Counted from the first letter of the stretch, positions 1 to 8,909 are shown. The stretch is DNA of 33,735 nt from an uncultured Prevotellaceae bacterium (GCA_900318795.1 ONLU01000028.1:1-33735); one strand, 5' to 3'. A program made the numbers and translations. The notes: generated by a model from the sequence alone, not told the origin.

Positions 1-2319
1 GTTGTAGTAGTGCCAGCCTATGCCGCCGCTTGCGTTGACGTCGTTCAGCGAGCAGTATCCGCCCGCGAACAGGTATTGCGCAGGTACGCCGTTCTCCATG
101 ACGAGGCTGCCCAGATAGTCGATGGAGTCCTTTGACAGTATCTCACTGGCCGTCAGCTGGTGTGTCTCGCCGCTCCCCACGGTGATGCCAGGGACGGCGG
201 TGTAATAGACGGCACGCAGCTTACGGCCCGTGGCTGTATAGACATACTCCGTCACATTGCCGTCGGCAAACTGGATGCGGCGGGGCATGCCGTTGTCGTC
301 GTACTCAATAAACATAATCCCCTTGCCCGTGTCGGTAATCAGCGAGCCGTTGGCGTTGTACTGGAACGCGCTGCTGTTCGATGCGTCGCCGTTGAAGTCG
401 AAGGCTCCGTCGTACTGCAGCTTGTCGGCATCGTCGCTGACATAGTGCAGACGGTTCCCCTTGAGTGTGATGTGCAGGTTGTCTATCTTTCCGCTATGCC
501 CGTCGTTCTTCCTGCCGCGCCGCTGCAGTCGTTTCACGGCCCCGCTCTTGGCGTACTCCAGTATCTGCTCGTTGAAGTAGTTCTGGTGGTTGTTGAGTCC
601 GTCACGCTCCCCGTAGATGCCTTCTGTAAGCCGGTTCAGTGCGTCGTATGCGAACTTGTAGCCGCGCTTCTGTGCATAGTTGTTGTTGCTCCACTTCTGT
701 ACGCTGACGTTGCCGTTGTAGCAGGGAGTGCCCGAGCATCCTCCGTCGGAGGCATAATAGAGTTCCTCCTTGAAGCTCGGCGAGTTGATAGCGGTAATCC
801 AACCGTGCAGGTCGTACCCGTAGCTGACCGTTCCCGCACTGCCGGGACGGGCTATAGAAGACTCCTGCCCCAAGTTGTCATAGGTGATGGTCTGTATGGT
901 GCGTGATGACGTAGGCTGACTGCTGTTGAGCCCTACCTGCAGGCTGGCGGTATGAAGGCGGTCGTTGGCCGGATAGTAGGTGTTGTCGGTGTGGGCGATG
1001 AATGCCGCGCCCTGACCCGTGCGGCTGAGCAGGTATTCTTCCGACAAAAGGTTGCCCGTGAAGGAATATGTCGTCGTAAGGCGCTCCGTGAGTGATGCAT
1101 CCGGCATGGTGTTGCGGGTTTCCACCATCCGCCCTTTATCATCGTATAGGTTCAGCGAGTATATGAATCCACCGTTGGAGACGGCCGTAACGCTGCCCGT
1201 GGTCAGTCCCTTCATGCAGGTGCCGCTTTGGGCGGCCACCGGCGAGAACATGCTGGACAGACTGCCATAGAGGAAAGCATAGCTGTCGTAGTAGTTGACA
1301 ATCTCCAGTGTGGGATCCGTCATGCTGACGCCGTTGCTGACGACATAGTCTGTGGAGAGGAATCCGCCAGAGTTTTGGGTGAACGTGGCCGTGGGTACTG
1401 TGGAGGCTATTGCCGCCACACCGGCTCCGCTGCATGTACCCTGCACGGCAAGCCGTCCGAAGGCATCGTAGAGCATGAAGCGGTAGCGGCCTTTCTGGCG
1501 GAGCATGCCGTCCTGCATGAAGGCTACGCGGTCGGCATGGTCGTACCAGTACTGGATGTACTCGGCTCCGGGATAGCGTTTTTTGACGACGCGCCCCATG
1601 GCATCGTATTCGTACCCGTAGGAAGTGTGGTTGGGATCGGCAGGGTTATGTCCGGGCATCAGGACATCGGTCAGCTGTCCGAGCGTGTTGTATATGTAAC
1701 GGGTGCGGTTTTCCGTTCCCCTGTTCTCCTGCACCTTTTGCCCCAGCAGGTTGTAGAAGGTGGTAAGCGAATGCCCGTCCTCGTCGGTAGCCGTTTCGCC
1801 GGTCAGCAGGCCATAGGAATAGGAGGTGTTGTCGGCAGACGTGTTGGTGATGTAGGAAACCGTCTTCTTCTTGTTTCCTGTATGCCAAGCGTCTCCAGGC
1901 ATGGTGGATTCCGTCTGCCTTCCGAGTGCGTCGTAACCGAAACAGCTGTAGCCGCAGTTGTCGCCGTATTGAGACGATGACATGGAAGACACATTGCTTG
2001 TGGTCGGGAGCTGTATGGAGGATGTGCCTGTGACGGGCAGCCACTGTCGGCTGACGTTCCCCGCTGCATCGTAGGACTGGAGGGTATAGGCATAGTTGCC
2101 GCTCATGCCCAGACCGTCCGTGGCGGAGAGTGAGGGACGCCCCCAGCCGTCGTAGAACTGGTAGGTGGTGATGCTGTTGTTCTGGAGGCTGTCGAGCATC
2201 CTGACAGTCTTCACGTAGTTGGCATTGGGCTGGGCAAGCGCACCTGTCAGACCAGTGAAGAGGCAAAGCAGTAGAAGTATGATATGTCTTCGTCCTTTCA
2301 TTTCTTGATAGATTCTCAT
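1..2319 (-). CDS. RHS/YD-repeat protein, DUF6443 type, C-terminus cut by window edge
   Basis: The reading frame is open from the ATG at 2319 to base 1 with no stop, giving 773 codons. An alternative ATG at 2301 would start the signal peptide more cleanly (MKGRRHIILLLLC...ALAQ); I kept the first because its upstream is A-rich and lies 11 nt after the previous stop. The mature N-terminus (NANYVKTVRMLDS, YQFYDGWGRP) matches the DUF6443 domain that opens Bacteroidota RHS proteins. Many YD-type repeats follow (YDAAGNVSRQW, YDALGRQTES, YDAMGRVVKK, YDAFGRLAVQ). The last visible residues (YLGSLVMENG ... GGIGWHYYN) are where an RHS-associated core normally begins, so the core and any polymorphic C-terminal domain lie outside the window. 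It is the last visible gene of the DUF3244/YD operon. Its GC content (about 60% in a line I counted) is well above that of its upstream operon partners. An export or surface role is inferred. Confidence 0.85.
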   Translation of the reverse strand, partial: MRIYQEMKGRRHIILLLLCLFTGLTGALAQPNANYVKTVRMLDSLQNNSITTYQFYDGWGRPSLSATDGLGMSGNYAYTLQSYDAAGNVSRQWLPVTGTSSIQLPTTSNVSSMSSSQYGDNCGYSCFGYDALGRQTESTMPGDAWHTGNKKKTVSYITNTSADNTSYSYGLLTGETATDEDGHSLTTFYNLLGQKVQENRGTENRTRYIYNTLGQLTDVLMPGHNPADPNHTSYGYEYDAMGRVVKKRYPGAEYIQYWYDHADRVAFMQDGMLRQKGRYRFMLYDAFGRLAVQGTCSGAGVAAIASTVPTATFTQNSGGFLSTDYVVSNGVSMTDPTLEIVNYYDSYAFLYGSLSSMFSPVAAQSGTCMKGLTTGSVTAVSNGGFIYSLNLYDDKGRMVETRNTMPDASLTERLTTTYSFTGNLLSEEYLLSRTGQGAAFIAHTDNTYYPANDRLHTASLQVGLNSSQPTSSRTIQTITYDNLGQESSIARPGSAGTVSYGYDLHGWITAINSPSFKEELYYASDGGCSGTPCYNGNVSVQKWSNNNYAQKRGYKFAYDALNRLTEGIYGERDGLNNHQNYFNEQILEYAKSGAVKRLQRRGRKNDGHSGKIDNLHITLKGNRLHYVSDDADKLQYDGAFDFNGDASNSSAFQYNANGSLITDTGKGIMFIEYDDNGMPRRIQFADGNVTEYVYTATGRKLRAVYYTAVPGITVGSGETHQLTASEILSKDSIDYLGSLVMENGVPAQYLFAGGYCSLNDVNASGGIGWHYYN

Positions 2320-2330
2320 GACTTTCTTTT

Positions 2331-3479
2331 TTAATTAACGTTGAACTTCTCAGAATATTGTTGACCGCCTGCTTCAATATAGAGCACATAAGATCCATAG
2401 TGAAGACCCGCATAGCTGAGTGACAATCGCTCACTATTCCCTTGGTGAAGATAGCCGGATGTCTGCCGGTAGAGGATTCCCTGCTGGTTGCAAAGCAGTA
2501 AGTTTACAGGAACAGGACCTTCAGTGGTTCCACTAACAGTACAGTTTACGGTTAGGGTTTTGCCCGAGGTGTCGATATCCAGTGAGTAGGAAAAGGATTT
2601 ATCGGGATTGTCCGCCGAAGATGCATTATTCTGCCTGTCGTTTGACTTTGACGAGGCGCCGCGATTGGCAGAAGCAAGACTCTCCTGGGAATAGGGGGAA
2701 CTGTAGAATGCCGCAGTCTGAGCGGCAGAATTTCCACCCCCTACAATACTGGTCTCACAGGTTTCCAAGACGGGGTACCGGCATCCTGGGGCATAGTATC
2801 GCTGGGTTATGGTACGGACAGTCCTGCCATCACTGCCCATAAGTCTAATTATACTGTCGTTTCCAAGGAGTGGAATGCTGTCTAATGTCCCGTATGTGGC
2901 AAGTATATTGTCAAGAGGCTGTGCAAGTGTAGTGGTAATGCGCTCCGTCTGGATTCGCAGTACATTATGAAGAGTGTCGGAATTCTCCATAATCAAGGCC
3001 CCCCAAGCATCTGCCTTGGTGGTATATCTTCCTATCTTACGAAGGAACAAGCGTTCGCAATACTGGCCTTTCCCCTCGAAGAACCCCTTGATACTGTCTC
3101 CAAGACTCAAGGGAAAACGCAACCACACTTCGGGGTGTGTATAGTCAATATGCATCAGTCTGCTTTCCGTACCTACCAGCAAGAGAGAATCGCCTTTCAG
3201 CCAGTACTTATTCATCCCTGCATTGTCTATGGCTATGAGAGAGTCCGTCCCCCATTCCATGTTCTCCACATTATTGCCGCCGATGACTTCTATGTTCTGC
3301 AAGTCAGCCAATATGTCTGGGTATTCCCTGATACTTGTGCGATTCACCTGCTGACGTTCTACCAAATCGTTAACTTGATACATATTCTGCCCATGGGTGA
3401 CTTGTGCTTTGCAGAAACAGACATCCAGTGTCATCAAAACAAGTAAAAGGATGCTTTTGTGATTTATTAAATTTGCCAT
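2331..3479 (-). CDS. Exported protein of unknown function, RHS operon partner
   Basis: A 382-residue protein with an N-terminal signal peptide (hydrophobic ILLLVLMTLDVCFC, then KAQ). I do not recognise the main domain. The body is beta-rich and has no catalytic motif I can name. A low-complexity Ser/Asn/Ala stretch lies around residues 245-295, followed by a C-terminal Ig-like or sorting-domain-like module. That module ends in a strand pattern (YGSYVLYIEAGG, then SEKFNV) resembling type IX secretion tail domains of Bacteroidota; the resemblance is by eye only. It sits 45 nt after the upstream YD-repeat gene and 11 nt before the DUF6443 RHS gene, so co-transcription is likely. An accessory role in export or surface display of the RHS products is inference from context. 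Confidence 0.8.
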   Translation of the reverse strand: MANLINHKSILLLVLMTLDVCFCKAQVTHGQNMYQVNDLVERQQVNRTSIREYPDILADLQNIEVIGGNNVENMEWGTDSLIAIDNAGMNKYWLKGDSLLLVGTESRLMHIDYTHPEVWLRFPLSLGDSIKGFFEGKGQYCERLFLRKIGRYTTKADAWGALIMENSDTLHNVLRIQTERITTTLAQPLDNILATYGTLDSIPLLGNDSIIRLMGSDGRTVRTITQRYYAPGCRYPVLETCETSIVGGGNSAAQTAAFYSSPYSQESLASANRGASSKSNDRQNNASSADNPDKSFSYSLDIDTSGKTLTVNCTVSGTTEGPVPVNLLLCNQQGILYRQTSGYLHQGNSERLSLSYAGLHYGSYVLYIEAGGQQYSEKFNVN

Positions 3480-3524
3480 TTTGCTTTTTCTTCTAAGATT
3501 AACGGTTTCTGTTAATTATTGAAA

Positions 3525-6500
3525 TCAATGCCCGTAATGATAGATGTAATTCTCAAGGAGATTGAAATTGTCATCATACTGCGCAGACAGTCTTCCAAAT
3601 CCGTCATAGGAGTAGATTGTGCCTACACCGGAATAGTCAAACTCAGAAGTAAGACCATAATAGGGGTCGTAAGTATATGTCTTTACAAGGACACCCTCTG
3701 GGAGGGCATTGCGGATATTCTGATTCAGACTTTTTAGTGCGGTACTTGTTGTCTGGTTACTTACCTTCCTAAAATTCTCTAATTGGGAAAGCATACTGCG
3801 CAATGGGATGTTGGCATTCAGTTCCTCATTAGAATAATTTTCAATGACAGCAACAGGATACCGTCCGCCATAGCCCCATACATAGACCTTGTCAGGAGAA
3901 GTACGTAAACTTACATGGATGGGATTGAAGTTCGCATCATAGGCCAAGGCTTCTTCCTGCAAATAGAATCCACTGTCTTTTATAATCGCTCCACCAGACA
4001 TAGACGGACCAGCGACATAAGAATTATTCAAAGAAAGGTTATAGAATGATTTGGGTACTACCATGCCGCCAGAGAGTACCATGAAGTCTCTGTAGTTACC
4101 TTCAACAGCGATATTATTATAACGCTTGACCGTTTGTATGGGTATTCCAATGATGTTCTTCTGCTGGAGTGCTGCTATCGCCTGTGCTTCTGAAGACAAA
4201 CCTGTACCTGTGCCCACATTGAGATAGTCTGGGTAATAGTTATTCATTTGGACAGTTTCTAATTGCCTGCTTGTGCTGATTGTACCAATTCTGCCCAGAC
4301 TGTATTCATATAATGTTTCAGTTACAACTGAGTCACGATGCCCGTTTCGGTAGTTATATGTTGTTTCTGACATGCGGTATAATTGACTTCTTGATGAATA
4401 ATGGCTTGACCTGCTGATGTTGTATGTTGACATATAGGATTGACCGTGTTCATCTGTAAAGTCATTTTTAATGAATATATACCCGTATCTGACATTATGA
4501 AAACTTGAAGAATATGCGTACTCCTTCTTAGCCAATAGGGTTCCGTTACTATCAATTATGATTTCCTTGTGAGGGCGTCCTCCATCCTGTGAGTACAGGT
4601 GAAATTCGCCAAGGGGGTAGGATATGTATGCGAAATTCTGGTTGCTGTAGTCGCTTATATTTGGTTCATATCCAATTTTTTTACCATAAATGATATTGGG
4701 TATGGGTGTAAAATGATCTTGTCCCAAACCATTATGATATCTTATATAAATATAATTCATCGGAGTTACTATAAGATTGTCAAGCATATAATGAATGATA
4801 CGCTTCTGTACACCACCGGAATTGTTCTTGATGACTTCCTCTACTTCTTTATAGTATACGGGCTGCCCTTGATAAGCGTTTAATGGTCTATTGCTGGTTA
4901 TGCGGTTAGCGACATATCCCATATCACCACTTGGTATTCTTCCCCATGTATAGAGAGTGGCATTGTGGAATGCCGGGGTAGTAAGGACACCGCTGCTTAC
5001 TCCTATCAGGGAAAAGTTGGAATCGTGCATTTGGTATTTGTATTCCGTAATGGAGGTAGTTCTCTCATTCCCGTTTACGTATTCGCTGACCTTTCTTTTC
5101 AGTCGTTTCCCTTCTATTTTCATATTGATTGATGGTTGCATGTCATTATTGTCAATTTGGGAGAATGCATGAGGTTCATACTCAAAAGTATCGAGTGCTC
5201 CTGTCGGATATTTGATACTGCTAAGACAAAAATAGTCATCTACAGTTCCATCATTATAATCACTCACAAAACTGAATCCATTCAGTCTTTCATTAGGGGT
5301 GTGGGGATATTGCAATAAACATGCCGGCAATCCTGATGTGTTTAGATCAACTATCGCCTGAAAATTGGGAGTTTCCGTCCAAGATCCTCTCTTTCCATTA
5401 AACCCGCTCTCGCCCGTATATTGATTGTAGCAGGTTTTTGCCCGATAGAAGCTATAGGAATAAGTGAAAACATAGGGAGGTAACCAATTTCCTGACGCAT
5501 CGTATTCTACTATACTGTCAAGTCGCATTCTGTAGTTGGTCCATCCCATATTACTGCGTGTATCCTGCATGGAATTGGTAAAGTAACTGTTGTTATACAA
5601 TTCGTAACCATTGACCAAGGTTCCAGTCTCGTCTTTCAGTTCTATTTTAGTTATTTTTCCAGAATATGTGGAAAAAGGCCCTCCATTTATATCATGTATG
5701 CTCCGGTCTGCACGTGACAAACTGGATGTAAAGACTATTGATCCGAACTCTGAGGAAACGGAAACAATTCGCTTGGACTGATGATATCCATACCGATCAT
5801 AATCAATTTCATCATGCAGGTCTATCATTTCCTCATCTGCATAGGTGAATTGGAAAGTACCTCCCTTAGCCGTTTCTATCCTCGTCAGAAACCATGCAGT
5901 GGATAAAATAGGCATATTATTACTATAGCTTTGCTTTTTTTCTTTGTCCTCAAAAATGAACTTAGTACCATCATCGGCAATGATTGTATAGCCATTGGCA
6001 GTCTTGTTCAGTTTATAGGACTCGTCTGGAAACAGTTTCTGATAGTACTGATGTTGACTATTGGAAACCATCTCAAGGGTTCCCTGATGTCCTGGGATAG
6101 AGTAATGGTATTCATCAGGCATTAAATCAGAATACATATTCTCAACAAAAACATCTCTTTCAGTAGGATTCTGGAACATAGAACTAAGATAATCTTCCTG
6201 AAACTGCCAAGGGGCATCGCTGTCGGTTTGGATGAAAGAGTCTTCCGTGCCCCTAATGGTTGTCGTGATACAGCCACCTGCCATCAATGACCATCCAAGT
6301 CCGACAGTTGAGGCTTCCGTCTCACAATTCACATCTCCGCCATAGAATACCAATGAAATGGGAAGGTTGTAACCTTTACCTTGAAGTTCAAATAAAGGGA
6401 TGGTGATTGAAGGCTGACCCTTGCTGAGGGCAGTCTCTATGGATGCTCCGATATTGAACTGCTCGGAATTAATACTTGGACGATTAATCTCATAATTGAA

Positions 6501-6608
6501 GCTGGATTGTGGAAACCCTTTTCCTACTATGAAGAGCAGAAAATGGAAAAGAATCAGTTTCTTTGGCTTCGCAATGCAAAGCAAATATAGATGCAATGTA
6601 TTTTTCAT
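3525..6608 (-). CDS. Large YD-repeat (RHS-like) exported protein without RHS core
   Basis: A 1027-residue protein. A hydrophobic N-terminal segment (LILFHFLLFIVGKGFPQ, about residues 18-34) is a probable signal peptide. Residues 40-130 show the pattern NIGASIETALSKGQPSITIPLF ... LPISLVFYGGDVN ... VGLGWSLMAGG, typical of the N-terminal barrel of Bacteroidota YD-repeat proteins. A long region of Tyr/Asp-rich beta strands follows (YEYDASGNW-like elements). The C-terminus holds one clear YD repeat (YSYDGFGRLSAQYDDNFN) and stops at YIYHYGH, with no RHS-associated core and no toxin-like tail. It is therefore a tail-less RHS relative that may act as a carrier or shell partner. The gene lies 10 nt downstream of the DUF3244 gene. 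Base composition is AT-rich (about 40% GC in a line I counted). Confidence 0.85.
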   Translation of the reverse strand: MKNTLHLYLLCIAKPKKLILFHFLLFIVGKGFPQSSFNYEINRPSINSEQFNIGASIETALSKGQPSITIPLFELQGKGYNLPISLVFYGGDVNCETEASTVGLGWSLMAGGCITTTIRGTEDSFIQTDSDAPWQFQEDYLSSMFQNPTERDVFVENMYSDLMPDEYHYSIPGHQGTLEMVSNSQHQYYQKLFPDESYKLNKTANGYTIIADDGTKFIFEDKEKKQSYSNNMPILSTAWFLTRIETAKGGTFQFTYADEEMIDLHDEIDYDRYGYHQSKRIVSVSSEFGSIVFTSSLSRADRSIHDINGGPFSTYSGKITKIELKDETGTLVNGYELYNNSYFTNSMQDTRSNMGWTNYRMRLDSIVEYDASGNWLPPYVFTYSYSFYRAKTCYNQYTGESGFNGKRGSWTETPNFQAIVDLNTSGLPACLLQYPHTPNERLNGFSFVSDYNDGTVDDYFCLSSIKYPTGALDTFEYEPHAFSQIDNNDMQPSINMKIEGKRLKRKVSEYVNGNERTTSITEYKYQMHDSNFSLIGVSSGVLTTPAFHNATLYTWGRIPSGDMGYVANRITSNRPLNAYQGQPVYYKEVEEVIKNNSGGVQKRIIHYMLDNLIVTPMNYIYIRYHNGLGQDHFTPIPNIIYGKKIGYEPNISDYSNQNFAYISYPLGEFHLYSQDGGRPHKEIIIDSNGTLLAKKEYAYSSSFHNVRYGYIFIKNDFTDEHGQSYMSTYNISRSSHYSSRSQLYRMSETTYNYRNGHRDSVVTETLYEYSLGRIGTISTSRQLETVQMNNYYPDYLNVGTGTGLSSEAQAIAALQQKNIIGIPIQTVKRYNNIAVEGNYRDFMVLSGGMVVPKSFYNLSLNNSYVAGPSMSGGAIIKDSGFYLQEEALAYDANFNPIHVSLRTSPDKVYVWGYGGRYPVAVIENYSNEELNANIPLRSMLSQLENFRKVSNQTTSTALKSLNQNIRNALPEGVLVKTYTYDPYYGLTSEFDYSGVGTIYSYDGFGRLSAQYDDNFNLLENYIYHYGH

Positions 6609-6618
6609 ACCCTATACT

Positions 6619-6981
6619 TTATAGTCCAATCCAGCCCGTGAACTTCCAGTTACCCATCAGGAGTTCTATCTCATAGTCGCCGAAGAGCGTAGAGGGCAGT
6701 ACGACCTGCGTCTGCGTAGAGAATACCATAGTGGTATAGACAACGTTGCCGTACTCATCCTTAATATTAAGGATATAGTCAGGATGATAGTTCTCGAACG
6801 TCAGCGTGTATTCCTCAATGTAGACCGTCGGAGGTTCAATGGGAGACTTGGGTTGGCCATTGCCACCAGGTAGATCGTCCTCTTCAATAATGACGGTTAA
6901 TGCTAATGGAACCAACACCTTAGCAGACACACTTGTGCTTAACATGAAAGCACCAAATAAAAACATTAGTAATTTCTTCAT
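6619..6981 (-). CDS. DUF3244-type small secreted protein
   Basis: A 120-residue protein with a clear signal peptide (MKKLLMFLFGAFMLSTSVSA). The mature part has an acidic Pro-rich linker (EEDDLPGGNGQPKSPIEPP) and a small beta-sandwich-like domain (YIEEYTLTFENY, VVYTTMVFSTQTQVVLP, GDYEIELLMGNWKFTGWI). This matches the DUF3244 pattern of short secreted Bacteroidales proteins, whose function is unknown. It is the first gene of the operon that runs into the two RHS/YD genes, with a 10-nt gap to the next start, and it has a promoter just upstream. The same neighbourhood contains a divergently positioned regulatory repeat cluster and the TPR/HTH regulator gene. Confidence 0.85.
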   Translation of the reverse strand: MKKLLMFLFGAFMLSTSVSAKVLVPLALTVIIEEDDLPGGNGQPKSPIEPPTVYIEEYTLTFENYHPDYILNIKDEYGNVVYTTMVFSTQTQVVLPSTLFGDYEIELLMGNWKFTGWIGL

Positions 6982-7010
6982 AATTTTGCGATTTTAAGAA
7001 TTTGTCTCTG

Positions 7011-7042
7011 CAAAATTATGAGAAGAAAATTACTCTTGCAAT
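7011..7042 (-). promoter_or_regulatory. Promoter of DUF3244/RHS operon
   Basis: On the minus strand a -7 element TAATTTTG (7018 to 7011) is preceded after 20 nt by ATTG (7042-7039), matching the Bacteroidota -33/-7 consensus. It leaves a short leader of about 25 nt before the DUF3244 ATG at 6981. Confidence 0.65.
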
Positions 7043-7058
7043 AAAAATGGTTTTTAAG

Positions 7059-7127
7059 AATTAACTAAAAATTAACCAAAACTATCCATCTGGCTATCAA
7101 CAAGATACCCCCAAAAATTAACCAAAA
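7059..7127 (-). promoter_or_regulatory. Three direct repeats upstream of RHS operon promoter
   Basis: The 12-mer AATTAACCAAAA occurs at 7070-7081 and 7116-7127, and a one-mismatch copy AATTAACTAAAA at 7059-7070. The first two are 11 bp apart, one helical turn. Two of the copies extend to the 15-mer AAAAATTAACCAAAA. The cluster starts 17 bp upstream of the -33 element. It is a candidate binding site for the HTH domain of the neighbouring TPR regulator; that link is inferred. Confidence 0.45.
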
Positions 7128-7142
7128 TTTCACCCATGCCTA

Positions 7143-8759
7143 TCAATCTATTTTTCTCAATTCCTTGGATAATTCCTTTGAACTACCTTTTTTCCCAAAA
7201 AGACATCCCAAGATATCCGTGCTGGTTTTGGAAATATATGGTGGTGTTACCCCCAGCATATTCGCAATTTCGCCCGTCTTGAAATGCAGACGTAACAGAA
7301 GGCATATGTGATAATCTATGGAATCAAGTTGCAAACGGGACAAGAGAAAGTCGTAGAATCCTGGATAATATTCACTTGCCAAATTGCAAACAGTATCCCA
7401 ATCGTCCTCAGATAGTTTCAGACCTTTATAGGCAAGCTCTTCTATTTGCTGATAGTTGGGCGACTGTTTCAAGTTGTTGTCCATCCTTTCCGAACCAAAG
7501 AACACTATTTTCCCGTATTTGCCTAGCTTCTTCTCCAAGTGCTTGATTCTTTTTTCATTCTCGATAATCTGCTGTTGATTGGCAATAGTATCGTGTTTCA
7601 ATGCATTGTTCTCTTCCCTAATCTCATTAAGTTCTGATGCCGTTTGCTCTAAACTCTCGATTACTTTTCTTCTGGCGATGTATAACCACGATGCAGTAAG
7701 AAGGACAAAGAGTAAAATAACGATGCTGATTAAAAACCTAATGTTTGCTCGCGTTGCACTTTGTGATTCTTTAAGTGCAATCGCCTGATGACGGGTATAG
7801 TTGTACATGGCCTGAATGCGCTCAATGTCCTTTGTTTTCCGTTGGGCATACAAAGAGTCGCTCATATCATAGGCATATTTGTAGTATTTTGCTGTAGAGT
7901 CTGTTTGCTGTCGGATTTGATAGAGTTCTGCCAGACCTAAAGAACCTGAATGCTGGTTGTTAAAGTCCTTTCCGTCACGAAGCTCTTTACGAAAATAGTG
8001 TTCCGCAGAATCCAAGATGTTTGTATGAAGGAAGTATAATCCCTTTATACGATAATAGATTTCACGTCCCTTTTGTATGTTGCCGATAGTATCAAAGTAT
8101 CCAGATTCTGACTCATATATTTGCATGTTATTTCTTGCCTTGTCGAATTGTTTGCGAATAATAAGTATCCTTATGGTGTGAAATAATGCACTTGCAGAAT
8201 AGTGGAGGTAGCCATATTTACGATAAAGTTGAGAGACGTGCTCACATATATATAATAATGAGTCTGGTATGTTTAGATTACGGTGTGCCTGACTCTCCTG
8301 TTCATAACTCATCAATGCTGCGAGGGTGTCCTGTCCTTTCCACGCATACTTCTCAGAATATTGTTCATAGGTTAACATTTGTCTATACAGACCTTGTTGA
8401 TAGAAAATTAATGCCATTTGACCATACACTCTACTCAACTGTGCGAAGTCGCAGTCTTGGGCGGTGGTGTCGGCACAGTCGAGGGCTTCGTGATAGCACT
8501 GCAGAGCCATGGGGGCCTCGCCGTGCTCGTGGTAGGCGCGGCCCAGCAGGTAGTGGGCCAGCAGCTGGTCGTTAGGCGTGCCGTGGTCGTCGAAGAAACG
8601 GACGTAGGGTTCTACGTCTTGGGCGGTAAAGGGCTGGTCGTTGTGGTTGCGTATATTGATGCTGTCAAGGCCGGCCCGCATCAGAGCCCGCTCGCCAGCC
8701 GTGGTGCATCCCATCAGCACCAACAGCAGCCCGAAAAAGAAGCCTGCCAGTCGTTTCAC
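7143..8759 (-). CDS. Lipoprotein-anchored TPR / transmembrane / HTH regulator
   Basis: A 538-residue protein. It starts with GTG and has a lipoprotein signal (GLLLVLMGC, Cys18). TPR-like helical repeats fill about residues 60-320 (AHYLLGRAYHEHGEAPMAL, QMALIFYQQGLY, GSLGLAELYQIRQQTDSTAKYY). A single transmembrane helix lies at about 340-361, a coiled coil at about 365-412, and a C-terminal helix-turn-helix-like region at about 480-515 (HFKTGEIANMLGVTPPYIS). This layout is a one-component sensor: periplasmic TPRs and a cytoplasmic DNA-binding end. It lies directly upstream of the DUF3244/YD/RHS operon in the same direction, with 161 nt and an operon promoter between them, so it is the obvious candidate regulator. 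The first roughly 106 codons are GC-rich (about 63% over 8461-8760) while the following part is about 40%, suggesting a mosaic gene. Confidence 0.85.
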   Translation of the reverse strand: MKRLAGFFFGLLLVLMGCTTAGERALMRAGLDSINIRNHNDQPFTAQDVEPYVRFFDDHGTPNDQLLAHYLLGRAYHEHGEAPMALQCYHEALDCADTTAQDCDFAQLSRVYGQMALIFYQQGLYRQMLTYEQYSEKYAWKGQDTLAALMSYEQESQAHRNLNIPDSLLYICEHVSQLYRKYGYLHYSASALFHTIRILIIRKQFDKARNNMQIYESESGYFDTIGNIQKGREIYYRIKGLYFLHTNILDSAEHYFRKELRDGKDFNNQHSGSLGLAELYQIRQQTDSTAKYYKYAYDMSDSLYAQRKTKDIERIQAMYNYTRHQAIALKESQSATRANIRFLISIVILLFVLLTASWLYIARRKVIESLEQTASELNEIREENNALKHDTIANQQQIIENEKRIKHLEKKLGKYGKIVFFGSERMDNNLKQSPNYQQIEELAYKGLKLSEDDWDTVCNLASEYYPGFYDFLLSRLQLDSIDYHICLLLRLHFKTGEIANMLGVTPPYISKTSTDILGCLFGKKGSSKELSKELRKID

Positions 8760-8764
8760 GGCTG

Positions 8765-8797
8765 CAAAGGTACGTTAAAATTCTTGAAGCAACCAAA
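8765..8797 (-). promoter_or_regulatory. Promoter of TPR/HTH regulator
   Basis: Minus-strand TTTG (8797-8794), 21 nt, TACCTTTG (8772-8765). The GTG start is only 5 nt beyond the -7 element, so the transcript would be leaderless or nearly so. Confidence 0.6.
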
Positions 8798-8909
8798 CTT
8801 TTGAGGAAGAATCTTCGATATTGGTCGAAAAAAGACTGGAAAATGACGGAATAATCTACAAGAAGTCTATAACAATTCCCTAAATTTCCTCTATCATTAG
8901 AAAGAATAC

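Noticed and set aside
1228-1980. Plus-strand open frames opposite the RHS gene (also 160-906)
   Set aside because: Val/Gly-rich antisense shadows; the minus-strand frame has clear YD repeats without interruption.
8186-8804. Plus-strand open frames opposite the TPR regulator
   Set aside because: Shadows of the regulator; one ends in a GC-driven Arg/Gly/Pro-rich tail and neither has a promoter.
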